Assembly: GCF_038004425.1 (NCBI RefSeq) | Contig: NZ_JBBORC010000001.1 | Span: 1,961,001-2,025,000 of the forward strand | From: Solibacillus sp. FSL W7-1464 | Lineage (GTDB): Bacteria; Bacillota; Bacilli; Bacillales_A; Planococcaceae | Reading direction: 5' to 3' | Length of the DNA stretch: 64,000 bases | Part shown: positions 26,324 to 34,605 of the stretch, piece by piece | Layout: every line of letters begins with the position of its first letter | How positions within the stretch are numbered: position 1 is the stretch's first letter | Position numbers and translations under genes: made by a program | Notes under the pieces: model-generated | What the model was told of the DNA's origin: nothing | Database searches by the model: none | The model's input: only the letters and a program-made list of their open reading frames with translations

Positions 26324-27226
26324 TCACTCCTCAAATCCTAATAAACCGTCTGACATCTGCTCAATATCACATTGTTGCATTGTTTCAATGATGCGTCTTG
26401 TCATACGATCATATCCTGTGCTATTCGGATGAAAGAAGTCTACATGATATACCATATCCTCGTTTGATACAAATAAATCCTCTACAGATACGAAACACGC
26501 ATTTTCATCTGTGGCAGCAAGCTTTTCGATTTCATCATTCCACTCCGATATAATCGGATCAAAAGGTGTTATCTCATCGACTACGATTGAAAAGGGATTA
26601 TAAAACCCAACTAAAATAATCGGCGCATCAGGATTTACTTTACGAATTTCGGCAATAACTTGCTCGTAGCGCTCAGCAAATCGTGGCAATTCCTTATCAA
26701 ACATAGACTTTTTCATTGAAAACAAATTCTTTTTTACAATTTTCATGACATCATTACCGCCAAGTGTAATCGTGATCAGATTTGCTTTTTGGAGCTCTTC
26801 TTCATAGTGGCCCCGCTCTAGTAAACTTAACAGCTGGTCACTGCGTCTACCATTTTTACCTCGATTATCGAGTTCCACTTCCTCTACCATCGGCCATTTT
26901 TCCAGCTCCTGCTGGAGACGAATCGTGTAGCCATAATCCTGGGTTTCGTCTCCAACACCACGCGTAAGGGAATCGCCTAACGCTAAATAATAAACCGATT
27001 GTGCATCTTCTTCCTTACGATCAGACCAGTCTAGTTGAAATACATCATTTATAATATCAAAAAAGCTCGTATTGATTGTTTCTTCGTTTTCGGCTTCTGT
27101 TTCTGATATAGACAACTCATTGGATGAATTGTCGGATTGTTGTGCTTCTTCTATTTGTGGGTCAATTGTAACGGAGCATGCGGACAAGAAAATGACAGCT
27201 AATGATGTGAGTACTAACCGCCACAT
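26324..27226 (-). CDS. ypmR: YpmR-like SGNH/GDSL hydrolase lipoprotein
   Basis: A 300-residue lipoprotein with a signal peptide and lipobox LSAC (Cys17), an acidic Ser/Glu-rich spacer and an SGNH hydrolase domain. The block I motif ALGDSLTRG carries the nucleophilic serine, block III is LGGND, and block V is VDFFHPN with the catalytic Asp-His pair. It should hydrolyse ester bonds outside the cell, in an envelope polymer or lipid. The substrate is unknown. It is co-transcribed with ypmS. Confidence 0.9.
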   Translation of the reverse strand: MWRLVLTSLAVIFLSACSVTIDPQIEEAQQSDNSSNELSISETEAENEETINTSFFDIINDVFQLDWSDRKEEDAQSVYYLALGDSLTRGVGDETQDYGYTIRLQQELEKWPMVEEVELDNRGKNGRRSDQLLSLLERGHYEEELQKANLITITLGGNDVMKIVKKNLFSMKKSMFDKELPRFAERYEQVIAEIRKVNPDAPIILVGFYNPFSIVVDEITPFDPIISEWNDEIEKLAATDENACFVSVEDLFVSNEDMVYHVDFFHPNSTGYDRMTRRIIETMQQCDIEQMSDGLLGFEE

Positions 27227-27336
27227 GCAACTTCCCCCTTTTTATTTTGTTATTTCATTATAAAATATTTTCCCCGCCTTTAGGAATGATTTGCCTATAA
27301 AAATAGTGATATATCAGAAAATATTTTTTTCAGTTT

Positions 27337-27380
27337 ATAAAAAAAGTAATTCTAAAGTGAAAATCCTTTAGAATTACCTT
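27337..27380 (-). terminator. Terminator of the degV-family gene
   Basis: The stem GTAATTCTAAA / TTTAGAATTAC (27346-27377) is followed on the minus strand by TTTTTTTAT. Confidence 0.9.
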
Positions 27381-27384
27381 TGAA

Positions 27385-28230
27385 CTATTCTGTATAATAA
27401 ATAAAGCCGATTGCACCTTCACCTGTATGTGTACTAATTACCGGTGACGTAAAGGCAACTTCCACTTTACCTGTATAACCCGATGATTTTACCTGTTCAA
27501 TCAACGGATTCACTAATGTATCCATTGCATTCGCATGAGAGATGCCGACACCAGCCACTTTTTTACCTTGAGTATCCTTTTCAAATTCACTCATTAAATA
27601 TTTCACCACTTGCTTATAGCTGCGCGGTTTTGCACAAATCGTCACTTCCCCGATATCCAGGTGACCAATTGGCTTAATATTCAATAAAGAACTAACGACA
27701 GCCTTACCTTTTCCAATTCGGCCGCCTTTTACCATATTCTCCAGCGTGTCCAATGCAACAAAAAGACGTGTGTTTTCACGTACACGATTCACACCCGCAA
27801 CAATTTCCTCCACAGTAGCACCCGCATTACGCAGACGGATCGCTTCCCGAAGCTGAAAAGCCAAACCAAAAGCAATATAACGCGAATCCATTACGGTTAC
27901 GTCAGAATCACTCATTTGTGAAGCTTGATTGGCTGACTGATATGTACCGCTCATACTGCCTGTCATATGGATTGATACAATTTTTGATCCATCTTTTCCA
28001 AGCTCGTCATATAATTCTTTAAATACACCGGGAGACGGCTGAGAACTTTTTGGAAGTTCTTTTGCTGTTTTTAATAATTCAATAAATGTATCCGGTTGCA
28101 AATTTACACGATCTGTATACGTTTTTTCATCAATTTGTACTGTTAATGGTACTACATGAATTCCATGTTCCTGAATTTCCGCGTCTGTTAAATCGCAAGT
28201 TGAATCTGTTACGATATGAATTTGACTCAA
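27385..28230 (-). CDS. DegV family fatty-acid-binding protein (FakB-like)
   Basis: A protein of about 281 residues with the DegV fold. It shows the N-terminal IHIVTDSTCDLT, the lipid-head-binding segment TSQPSPG-like (KSSQPSPGVF) and the MTGSMSGTYQSA stretch. FakB proteins of this family present fatty acids to a FakA kinase, which is not encoded here. The TTG at 28230 is preferred over a GTG at 28239. It gives the family-like N-terminus (M)SQIHIVTDST and is 9 bases from AAAGGA, while the GTG abuts that site. Confidence 0.92.
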   Translation of the reverse strand: MSQIHIVTDSTCDLTDAEIQEHGIHVVPLTVQIDEKTYTDRVNLQPDTFIELLKTAKELPKSSQPSPGVFKELYDELGKDGSKIVSIHMTGSMSGTYQSANQASQMSDSDVTVMDSRYIAFGLAFQLREAIRLRNAGATVEEIVAGVNRVRENTRLFVALDTLENMVKGGRIGKGKAVVSSLLNIKPIGHLDIGEVTICAKPRSYKQVVKYLMSEFEKDTQGKKVAGVGISHANAMDTLVNPLIEQVKSSGYTGKVEVAFTSPVISTHTGEGAIGFIYYTE

Positions 28231-28292
28231 AGAAAACACATCCTTTTTCTATCTTCCTTACTATTATAAAGAAATCATAATTGTTTACCAAT

Positions 28293-28367
28293 ATGACATT
28301 TGTCATTGAAGAATGTCCCCGTTTATCACTATTTACATATGACATATAGCAGTATAACATCATGACA
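28293..28367. promoter_or_regulatory. Three phased ATGACA sites in the degV/hlyIII divergent promoter region
   Basis: A perfect palindrome ATGACA-TT-TGTCAT (28293-28306) is followed by ATGACA at 28339 and 28362. The spacing is 46 and 23 bases, about four and two helical turns, which would place them on one face of the DNA. The binding protein is unknown. Confidence 0.35.
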
Positions 28368-28427
28368 ACCATCTATCACGAATATTTTAGTTAGGAACTA
28401 TACTAATATAAAGGAGCGTGATGACTC

Positions 28428-29072
28428 ATGCACAATTTAGACGCATTTGACTACAAAAACTGGAAAGAAGAACTTTGGAATGCCATAACACATGGTATAG
28501 GTCTTGCCATCAGTATACCTGCGTGCATCCTATTAATTATTCATTCAGCTGTAAACGGTACCGCCCTACATATAACTTCCTACGCTATTTTTGGCTCATC
28601 ATTGATTTTACTGTTTTTAATGTCGACATTATTACATAGTGTTCCGGAAAAATATAAACGGTTCTTTTCCATTTTGGACCATTCTTCAATTTACATATTG
28701 ATTGCGGGTACCTATACCCCGTTTTTACTTGTAGCAATCGGTGGCGTAACAGGAATTGTCATGCTGTGTATTATCTGGTTTATTGCCATATTGGGCGTTG
28801 TGTTCAAATGTTTGTTCATCCATCGATTCGAAAAATTATCATTGATACTATATATTTTCATGGGCTGGCTTATTATTTTTGCCATTCGACCATTATATGA
28901 ATATTTGACGTTTGATGGTTTTATGCTCATGCTTATCGGCGGGCTGCTATTTACATTCGGCGCGATATTTTACGCTTGGACACGCCTTCCGTACAATCAT
29001 GCGATCTGGCATTTATTTGTTATCGCAGGATGCGGATGCATGGTGGCTTGTGTATATATTTACTTAATTTAA
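28428..29072 (+). CDS. Hemolysin III / YplQ family membrane protein
   Basis: A 214-residue protein with seven predicted membrane helices. It belongs to the HlyIII/PAQR group, relatives of the adiponectin receptors. It shows the N-terminal EELWNAITHGIG, the SxxxH-type STLLHSV, the DHSSIYILIAGTYTPF block and the C-terminal HAIWHLFV histidines that coordinate zinc in this family. Members are proposed membrane hydrolases or membrane-fluidity sensors. Cytolytic activity is not implied. AAAGGAG precedes the ATG. Confidence 0.93.
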   Translation: MHNLDAFDYKNWKEELWNAITHGIGLAISIPACILLIIHSAVNGTALHITSYAIFGSSLILLFLMSTLLHSVPEKYKRFFSILDHSSIYILIAGTYTPFLLVAIGGVTGIVMLCIIWFIAILGVVFKCLFIHRFEKLSLILYIFMGWLIIFAIRPLYEYLTFDGFMLMLIGGLLFTFGAIFYAWTRLPYNHAIWHLFVIAGCGCMVACVYIYLI

Positions 29073-29076
29073 AAGC

Positions 29077-29116
29077 AAAGGACGTGCCGGATTTAATCAT
29101 TCGGCACGTCCTTCTT
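29077..29116. terminator. Bidirectional terminator between hlyIII and dfrA
   Basis: The perfect stem AAGGACGTGCCG / CGGCACGTCCTT surrounds a 13-base loop between convergent genes. The right flank is T-rich, and the left flank (TTTAAAAGC) gives a partial U-tract for the minus strand. Confidence 0.85.
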
Positions 29117-29125
29117 CTATAAAAT

Positions 29126-29596
29126 TCATTTTTCATAAATGCAATACTGGAAAGTGTATCCTGCGTCGGACTCGATAGGCTCGAGGCATGAGATTTGTTT
29201 CCAGTCATCGTATGACGGGAAATAAGTGTCACCTTTAAAACTATGGTTGATCAGCGTAATATATAATCGATCGGCAATTTCCATTGACTGCTCAAATATT
29301 TGCGCACCGCCAATGATCATTACTTCTTCTTCACCTTCAACAAGTGACAAAGCTTCTTCCAGACTTCCAACCACTTCAATTCCATCGGCTGCAAAGTCTG
29401 TATTTCTTGTAATGACAATATTTCGGCGTCCCGGCAGCGGGCGTCCAATGGAATCGTATGTTTTACGGCCCATTATCATCGGTTTTCCCATTGTCATTTC
29501 TTTAAAATATTTCAAATCACCAGGTAAATACCACGGCAAATCGTTTTGATAGCCAATGACCCTGTTCTCATCATGTGCAACAATTAATGAAATCAT
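29126..29596 (-). CDS. dfrA: Dihydrofolate reductase
   Basis: The 156-residue enzyme reduces dihydrofolate with NADPH. It shows the N-terminal ISLIVAHDENRVIGYQNDLPWYLPGDLKYF with the substrate-binding acidic residue replaced as in the usual W-Y-L-P-G/E-D-L pattern, the NADPH-binding GRKTYDSIGRPLPGR, and VMIIGGAQIF. It lies 12 bases downstream of thyA, which supplies its dihydrofolate, so the two form an operon. Confidence 0.97.
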   Translation of the reverse strand: MISLIVAHDENRVIGYQNDLPWYLPGDLKYFKEMTMGKPMIMGRKTYDSIGRPLPGRRNIVITRNTDFAADGIEVVGSLEEALSLVEGEEEVMIIGGAQIFEQSMEIADRLYITLINHSFKGDTYFPSYDDWKQISCLEPIESDAGYTFQYCIYEK

Positions 29597-29608
29597 TGTG
29601 ATCCCCCT

Positions 29609-30586
29609 TTATACTGCAATAGGTGCTTTAATTGATGGATGCGGATGATAGCCTTCCAGCGAAATATCTTCAATTTCAAAATCAAAGATCGATTGCTTTT
29701 CAAGATTTAACTTCAAGATCGGCAATTGCTTCGGCTCACGTGCAAGCTGTTCTTTAACTTGCTCAAAATGGTTTGAATAAATATGGGTATCTGCCATACT
29801 GTGCACAAACTCACCTGCTTCCAGACCACATTCATGGGCGATTAAATGCGTCAGCAATGCATAGCTTGCAATGTTGAAAGGCACCCCTAAAAATGAATCA
29901 GCACTGCGCTGTGTCAGCATACAGCTTAATTTCCCATCAGCCACGTAAAACTGGAACATTGCGTGACATGGCGGCAAAGCAGCTTTACTGCCCTTTCCTC
30001 CCGCATCGATCACATCTTCCGGGTTCCATGCATTCACGATAATGCGACGCGAATCCGGATTATGTTTAATTAAATCGATTGCATCTTGTAATTGATCGAT
30101 CGATTCTCCCTCGGAAGTTGTCCAGTTACGCCACTGTTTCCCGTAAACATTGCCCAAATCCCCATATTTCGCAGCAAATTCATCATCTTGTAAAACACGT
30201 TCGCAAAATGAAGATAACTCAGTTTGATACCGTTCATTAAATGCTACATCAGTAAGGCAGCGTCTACCAAAGTCACTCATATCAGGCCCGCTGTACTCTT
30301 CTGATTCTACCCATTTTTTAAATGCCCATTCATCCCAAATATGGTTGTTGTTCTGAAGTAAATAACGGATATTCGTATCACCTTTTATAAACCAAAGAAG
30401 TTCACTTGCTACGAGTTTGAATGGTACGCGCTTAGTGGTTAATAGCGGAAAGCCTTCCTGTAAATCGAAGCGCATCTGATAGCCGAAAACGCTGCGTGTT
30501 CCTGTTCCTGTACGGTCCGATTTATCGGTACCGTTGTCCAATATATATTGCAATAAATTTAAGTATGTATGATCTGCATGTGCCAA
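29609..30586 (-). CDS. thyA: Thymidylate synthase, ThyA type
   Basis: ThyA methylates dUMP to dTMP using methylenetetrahydrofolate. It is of the longer form (about 325 residues) with the extra segment near residues 85-140 found in the Lactobacillus and Staphylococcus enzymes. The nucleophilic cysteine is in [10 protein letters not shown] (about 207), and [11 protein letters not shown] and [14 protein letters not shown] are present. The TTG at 30586 has AGGAG at 8 bases and is the best start. A GTG at 30595 is too close to that site. The gene is operonic with dfrA. Confidence 0.97.
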   Translation of the reverse strand: MAHADHTYLNLLQYILDNGTDKSDRTGTGTRSVFGYQMRFDLQEGFPLLTTKRVPFKLVASELLWFIKGDTNIRYLLQNNNHIWDEWAFKKWVESEEYSGPDMSDFGRRCLTDVAFNERYQTELSSFCERVLQDDEFAAKYGDLGNVYGKQWRNWTTSEGESIDQLQDAIDLIKHNPDSRRIIVNAWNPEDVIDAGGKGSKAALPPCHAMFQFYVADGKLSCMLTQRSADSFLGVPFNIASYALLTHLIAHECGLEAGEFVHSMADTHIYSNHFEQVKEQLAREPKQLPILKLNLEKQSIFDFEIEDISLEGYHPHPSIKAPIAV

Positions 30587-30736
30587 TGTATTCACTCCTA
30601 AAGAATGTTCTTTCGTTTATTATATAGACTTATGGTAAGAATAACACCTAATCCGTAAAATCGAACCGAAAAGACTACTTAGAAATTTAAAATGTCACAA
30701 TGAAATCGATATGTATGTATTAAAAAGTGCATAATA

Positions 30737-30776
30737 AAAGGCGCTACTCGTATTTCGTCTGCTGAGTAGCGCCTTT
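30737..30776 (-). terminator. Terminator of the 63-residue protein gene
   Basis: The stem AAAGGCGCTACTC with its complement (30738-30775) is followed on the minus strand by TTTTATTAT. Confidence 0.85.
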
Positions 30777-30825
30777 AGTCAAATGTGTCTAAGTCATCGT
30801 ATAGCTCAATCGTTTGCGTCAATTT

Positions 30826-31017
30826 TTATGTTGCCTCCCTAAGTAATGTTTTGTTGTTTTCAAGAATTTGAATCATTTGCAGTAAAATTTTGTCCTCAAT
30901 TTTTTGAGTACCATTCACTTCTTTCGCAATAATTTTTGTTAATTCCAAAATTGTATTTACGTCGAGCTTATGTTTTTCCGCTAATTGGAATGCTCGCCCT
31001 AACTGACCGGTTATCAT
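30826..31017 (-). CDS. Unidentified 63-residue helical protein
   Basis: A short soluble protein, predicted mostly helical (QLGRAFQLAEKHKLDVNTILELTKIIAKEVNG), with no signal peptide or known motif. It has a good AGGAGG site (complement of CCTCCT at 31023-31028) and a terminator about 50 bases after the stop, so it appears to be a real monocistronic gene. I do not recognise the family. Confidence 0.65.
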   Translation of the reverse strand: MITGQLGRAFQLAEKHKLDVNTILELTKIIAKEVNGTQKIEDKILLQMIQILENNKTLLREAT

Positions 31018-31454
31018 CGGCAGTCCTCCTTTTTACTATAGTATACAAATATTATACCTTGAGTTACATAAAAATTCACCTTTAATTTTTAAATTTTTCG
31101 TAAATTTATTTCAAAAATAAAGGTACACTTTGCTGTCGCATAATAATATTATGATAAATTGCCGGATACTCTATTACCAACGTTAAATAAATAACTTTTG
31201 CTTTATTTTCTACGAATTCCGAACTATATATTCTCCTCTTTTTTACTCCGGATATTAATTCCTATTTTTATTTATTTTTATTTTCCAAAGCACATTTTTA
31301 TTCGTCATTTGATACATTTTCTTTTTAAAAAAAGAAGTATAAACAAATGGTTACCGGGAAAAATACGAGCAGAAATAGATACTTGAATTTCTTCAGTATG
31401 TGTTATTACATACCGAATGAACTTCTTTATCTAAAATAAAGGAGATGTTTTTAA
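31018..31454. other. AT-rich gap with a palindrome upstream of the DUF378 gene
   Basis: No credible gene is seen in about 440 bases. A stem-loop pairs TTCAGTATGT (31392-31401) with ACATACCGAA (31408-31417), about 25 bases before the ribosome binding site of the DUF378 gene. It lacks a T-run and may be an operator or a leader structure. A 62-codon frame at 31198 is low-complexity and has no ribosome binding site. Confidence 0.4.
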
Positions 31455-31790
31455 ATGGGCGCATTATATAGAATTGCCCTCGTACTTGTCATTATTGGGG
31501 CAATTAACTGGGGACTTATCGGCTTTTTCAAATTTGATTTAGTCGCATCATTATTTGGCGGACAAACTGCCGGATTATCACGAATTGTTTATGCACTTGT
31601 CGGTCTTGCCGGTCTTGCATGCATTCCGCTGTTAATGAAGAATCTTGACGAAGAAGACAATGCTACCGTTACGCATACAAGAGCAACGAACAGACCGAAC
31701 TATAATATGGAAGCCGGGAAAGAAGCGGATTTCTCAGAATATGCAAAGCAAAAGAACAAAAGCAACAATAGCGACAATAACGAAAAGTAA
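31455..31790 (+). CDS. DUF378 (YuzA-like) membrane protein
   Basis: A 111-residue protein with two membrane helices in the N-terminal 65 residues. These carry the DUF378 pattern (ALVLVIIGAINWGLIGFFKFDLV and GLSRIVYALVGLAG). The cytoplasmic tail is long, hydrophilic and rich in Asn, Lys and Glu, and is longer than in typical members of about 70-80 residues. The role is unknown. It has a GGAGATG site and a terminator at 31809. Confidence 0.88.
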   Translation: MGALYRIALVLVIIGAINWGLIGFFKFDLVASLFGGQTAGLSRIVYALVGLAGLACIPLLMKNLDEEDNATVTHTRATNRPNYNMEAGKEADFSEYAKQKNKSNNSDNNEK

Positions 31791-31808
31791 TAAAACTAAT
31801 AAAGAAAC

Positions 31809-31842
31809 AGACCAGGCTCAGTAATGAGTACCTGGTCTTTTT
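31809..31842 (+). terminator. Terminator of the DUF378 gene
   Basis: The stem AGACCAGG / CCTGGTCT with a 14-base loop is followed by TTTTT. Confidence 0.85.
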
Positions 31843-31893
31843 AAGGTATCCAAAACTTATGTTGGGTAGCCCTTCTCCGAATATTACGATGAC

Positions 31894-31998
31894 TTATAAT
31901 AAACCAGTAATTATTTTTATCCATCCGAAAATTGAGGTCCATAATATAACACTTAAAATCAAGCCATTAAATAACCCTAAGAAAAACCGGTTTTCCAA
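31894..31998 (-). CDS. 34-residue membrane peptide starting with TTG
   Basis: GGAG lies 8 bases before a TTG at 31998, and 34 codons follow to TAA. The product (LENRFFLGLFNG, then a hydrophobic helix LILSVILWTSIFGWIKIITGLL) has a single membrane segment and almost no other sequence. The function is unknown. The ribosome binding site and amphipathic composition favour a real peptide, but no terminator was identified. Confidence 0.45.
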   Translation of the reverse strand: MENRFFLGLFNGLILSVILWTSIFGWIKIITGLL

Positions 31999-32088
31999 AT
32001 TCACCACTCCTTAAAATTAAGGTTGGCCAAACGAAGATTATTTAAGCTTAAATTTCTTATTTTTAAAATGATGTCCTGGATTTTTTAA

Positions 32089-32235
32089 TTCCCAATTAAA
32101 TGGTTTGGATCTTATATTCTCATACTTAGTAAAAGTAATGCTTCAACAGAAAACAGCACAGCAGAATATGCTCTGTTATTGATGGATCATTTTGGAATTT
32201 ATACTGAAAAGTTGTATAGTGAAAGTAGCAAATAA
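32089..32235 (+). pseudogene. Open fragment without a start codon, possible gene remnant
   Basis: A 48-codon open stretch between two stop codons translates to a sensible-looking sequence ending TAEYALLLMDHFGIYTEKLYSESSK, but has no ATG, GTG or TTG with a ribosome binding site. It lies just upstream of a tiny peptide gene in the accessory segment and may be a decayed 3' end. The evidence is weak. Confidence 0.25.
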
Positions 32236-32253
32236 GTTTAATCGGGGTGAATA

Positions 32254-32343
32254 ATGAGTTTTTGGACATGGATAGCAATCATTATTGCATTAGTTAGTGG
32301 AATTTTTGCAGCTAATTCCGGAAAGAAGAAAATCGAGAAATAA
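32254..32343 (+). CDS. 29-residue single-pass membrane peptide
   Basis: GGGGTGA sits 5 bases before the ATG. The 29 codons encode MSFWTWIAIIIALVSGIFAA followed by a basic tail (NSGKKKIEK). It is one membrane helix plus a positively charged cytoplasmic end. This resembles other very small membrane proteins of Bacillales, and no function is known. Confidence 0.5.
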   Translation: MSFWTWIAIIIALVSGIFAANSGKKKIEK

Positions 32344-32420
32344 AACAAGGCTTTAAAAGCTCCAAAAAGCACCCGACCAATAGTGAAGTGACCCCCAAAA
32401 GTTAGACACGGTTATTTCGC

Positions 32421-33230
32421 TTAGGCAGCTTGGGTAAAATGAGTTCGGTAGTGTACCGGACTCATTTTAAATTTGGCCTTTAGACGTTTCGTGTTGTAAT
32501 AATGAATATATTTTTCGAGCTCTTCTTTAAAGTGCTCAATACTTTCAAATTCTTTTAAGTAAAGGAATTCTGATTTCATGATGCCAAAGAAATTCTCCAT
32601 CACCGAGTTGTCGTAACAGTTGCCTTTTCGTGACATGCTTTGCACAATGCCTCTTGATTGGAGCGCATGGCGATATTGCTTCATTTGATAATGCCAGCCT
32701 TGATCGGAATGCATGAGTAGCTGGTGGTCTTCTGGCAAACGCTCTAATGCTTTATCTAACATTTCTGAAACAAGAGAGAAAGTAGGTCTAGAGCCGATTG
32801 TATAAGTAATAATTTCACCATTAAACATATCTAAAACTGGCGATAAATACAGCTTTTCGCCAAATAATTTAATCTCTGAAATATCCGTTGTCCATTTTTC
32901 ATTTGGTGCTTCCGCTGTAAATTGGCGGTCTAAAATATTTGGGGCAATTTCGCCCACTGAGCCTTTGTACGATTTATATTTTTTCATACGCACCAAACAT
33001 TTCAAGCCAAGCTCTTTCATGAGGCGCTGTACCTTTTTGTGGTTCACTTTTTGCCCACGATTCGCCAGCTCATCCCGAATACGACGGTAGCCATAACGAC
33101 CATCATGTTCCTTATAAATGGCTTGAATATCGTCTTTTAATTTCGTGTCTGGATCAGGCAAATCTAATTTCTTTGCGATTTGATAAAACGTACTGCGTGG
33201 AATTTCTGCGTACGCTACAAGTGCTTTCAC
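32421..33230 (-). CDS. IS3-family transposase OrfB (DDE integrase)
   Basis: The catalytic part of the transposase has an HTH_21 segment (DGRYGYRRIRDEL) and an rve-type integrase core with D116 (TTDIS), D176 (HSDQG) and E212 (MENFFG). The last two are separated by 35 residues, the DD(35)E spacing of the IS3 family. All three acidic residues are intact. It is probably expressed as a fusion with OrfA by -1 frameshifting. The open frame extends upstream past the ATG into the end of orfA. Confidence 0.93.
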   Translation of the reverse strand: MKALVAYAEIPRSTFYQIAKKLDLPDPDTKLKDDIQAIYKEHDGRYGYRRIRDELANRGQKVNHKKVQRLMKELGLKCLVRMKKYKSYKGSVGEIAPNILDRQFTAEAPNEKWTTDISEIKLFGEKLYLSPVLDMFNGEIITYTIGSRPTFSLVSEMLDKALERLPEDHQLLMHSDQGWHYQMKQYRHALQSRGIVQSMSRKGNCYDNSVMENFFGIMKSEFLYLKEFESIEHFKEELEKYIHYYNTKRLKAKFKMSPVHYRTHFTQAA

Positions 33231-33262
33231 CGAATAAATCTCCCTTAATTCACAAATGACTT

Positions 33263-33775
33263 TTACTTTGTCTTTCGTGGTGATGCTTCCTTGGCTTGAA
33301 CTAAGGCATTCAACTTTTTTAAATACGCGTTCTCCATTTCTAACTGCTGAATACGTGCTTGAAGTGCTTCTGTAGAGCCTTCTGTTACTACTTTCTTAGA
33401 TTGTTTAGCTGATGCTTTTTTCATGGATTGACGCCCCTTTTTCTTTGGCTGAAGGGCGTCCTCTCCTAAAGTTTCGAATTGGTTTTTCCAATTTCGTACG
33501 GATGAAGCACCTGCAATTTTAAAAATCGCAGCTGTTTCATTAAGGGACGTACCATGTTCAGTCATATAGTTAAGTACGTCTAGTTTAAATTCTTTTGTAT
33601 AATTTGTACATCGTCTGACGAACGCTTCTACACCATTCTTTTGATATTGATTCGTCAACGTGAGTAAATAACGATGTGAAATACCAAACTCCGCAGCGAC
33701 GGCTCTGGAACTTTCCCTGCTCGTTAAATAGCGTTCAACCGCTGCTAATTTTTGTTCGGAACTCATTTTAGCCAT
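33263..33775 (-). CDS. IS3-family transposase OrfA (DNA-binding)
   Basis: A 170-residue protein with two helix-turn-helix segments (residues about 5-50 and 60-110) and a C-terminal coiled coil (ARIQQLEMENAYLKKL) of the kind that pairs OrfA and OrfAB. The stop lies about 30 bases before the first ATG of orfB, and the orfB frame is open across this junction in the -1 frame, as needed for programmed frameshifting. No classic A6G slippery run is visible, so the exact shift site is uncertain. Confidence 0.9.
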   Translation of the reverse strand: MAKMSSEQKLAAVERYLTSRESSRAVAAEFGISHRYLLTLTNQYQKNGVEAFVRRCTNYTKEFKLDVLNYMTEHGTSLNETAAIFKIAGASSVRNWKNQFETLGEDALQPKKKGRQSMKKASAKQSKKVVTEGSTEALQARIQQLEMENAYLKKLNALVQAKEASPRKTK

Positions 33776-33879
33776 GAAAAAAACACCTCATTCGTTAGTA
33801 TCGTGTCTAACAAATGGGGTGCAGTTCATAGGCGGGTGCTTTATTTTGCTATGATAACCATTTTGGCGATCTGTTGAAT

Positions 33880-34461
33880 TTATTCAGTATAATGGACCGA
33901 TTTTTCAATTATACCTAAGTGTATTAAATCATTTTCCAAGGAATGGGGGTACTCGATTATTATTGATTTGTTCTCCTGTATCCAAAACCTAATAAATTGT
34001 AAATTATTGAGTGAATCCACTACTTTTTGAACTCTATTTCTAATTCTGGGAATGTCCGGATTTGCCATTACATATAAAGATTTTTCGTTACCAATGTTTT
34101 TATACTCCATGAGCTTACCTATCTGATTATAGGTATGAATTTTTATTTGCCCCTGTCCAAATACTGTGTTGCTATCATGATTATTTGCATGGGATCCTTT
34201 AGATTCGACATAAATCATCCATCCCAATTTTGTCCCTTGCACGTCAATACCTTGCTAGTTCGCTTTCAATGGGTTAGGACTAGAAAACCCTTTCAGTTTC
34301 AGAAATTCCCATACCGAATTATTTACTGTATCTTCATTCATTACAAATGGATCAGGCATTATCATTTTACTTAAAAGCCTCGGCATACTTATACCGCCCT
34401 TTCTCAGTAACTGTAAAATATCAAAACAAAATGAAAACAATCTTTCATTGATCTCAGACAT
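33880..34461 (-). pseudogene. Gene with a restriction-nuclease-like motif, split by an in-frame TAG
   Basis: Reading from the ATG at 34461 the frame is open for 68 codons (MSEINERLFSFCFDIL...) and meets TAG at 34255-34257. The same frame then continues for 125 sense codons to its stop at 33880, so a single nonsense change interrupts one gene of about 193 codons. Just after the stop come GIDVQGTKLGWMIYVESKGS and later FGQGQIKIHTYNQIGKL. An Asp followed by E-x-K in this layout resembles a PD-(D/E)XK nuclease core, but this is only a motif-level guess. The gene lies in the islet bounded by the 57-bp repeats. Confidence 0.6.
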
Positions 34462-34605
34462 AAAAAAAGCTTGCTTATCTCTTTCCTCCTACACTTTTCA
34501 ATAAATACTTTTTTCATAATAAAAATATATATTATTCCAATTTTATAGTAATTATGACTATTTATCCCTATAATAGAAAAGTACTTATCGATAAGGAGGA
34601 TATCA

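Larger units (their letters stand above)
32384..33828 (-). mobile_element. Complete IS3-family insertion sequence (1445 bp) with TAG target duplication
   Basis: The ends are imperfect inverted repeats. The left end begins TGAAGTGACCCCCAAAAGTT and the right end, read inward, begins TGAACTGCACCCCATTTGTT. Both then continue into AGACACG. The 3 bases TAG occur on both sides (32381-32383 and 33829-33831), and the uninterrupted copy of the target at 35315-35325 has a single TAG, which proves the boundaries. Two reading frames, orfA and orfB, are arranged as in the IS150-like part of the IS3 family. Confidence 0.95.

Noticed and set aside
28428-29072. Hemolysin III name taken as evidence of a cytolysin
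   Set aside because: The protein belongs to the PAQR/HlyIII membrane family, whose general function is not cytolysis. The name is historical.
31198-31386. A 62-codon plus-strand frame of low complexity (Phe, Ile and Lys rich)
   Set aside because: It lies in very A/T-rich DNA with no ribosome binding site. Its composition follows the base composition.
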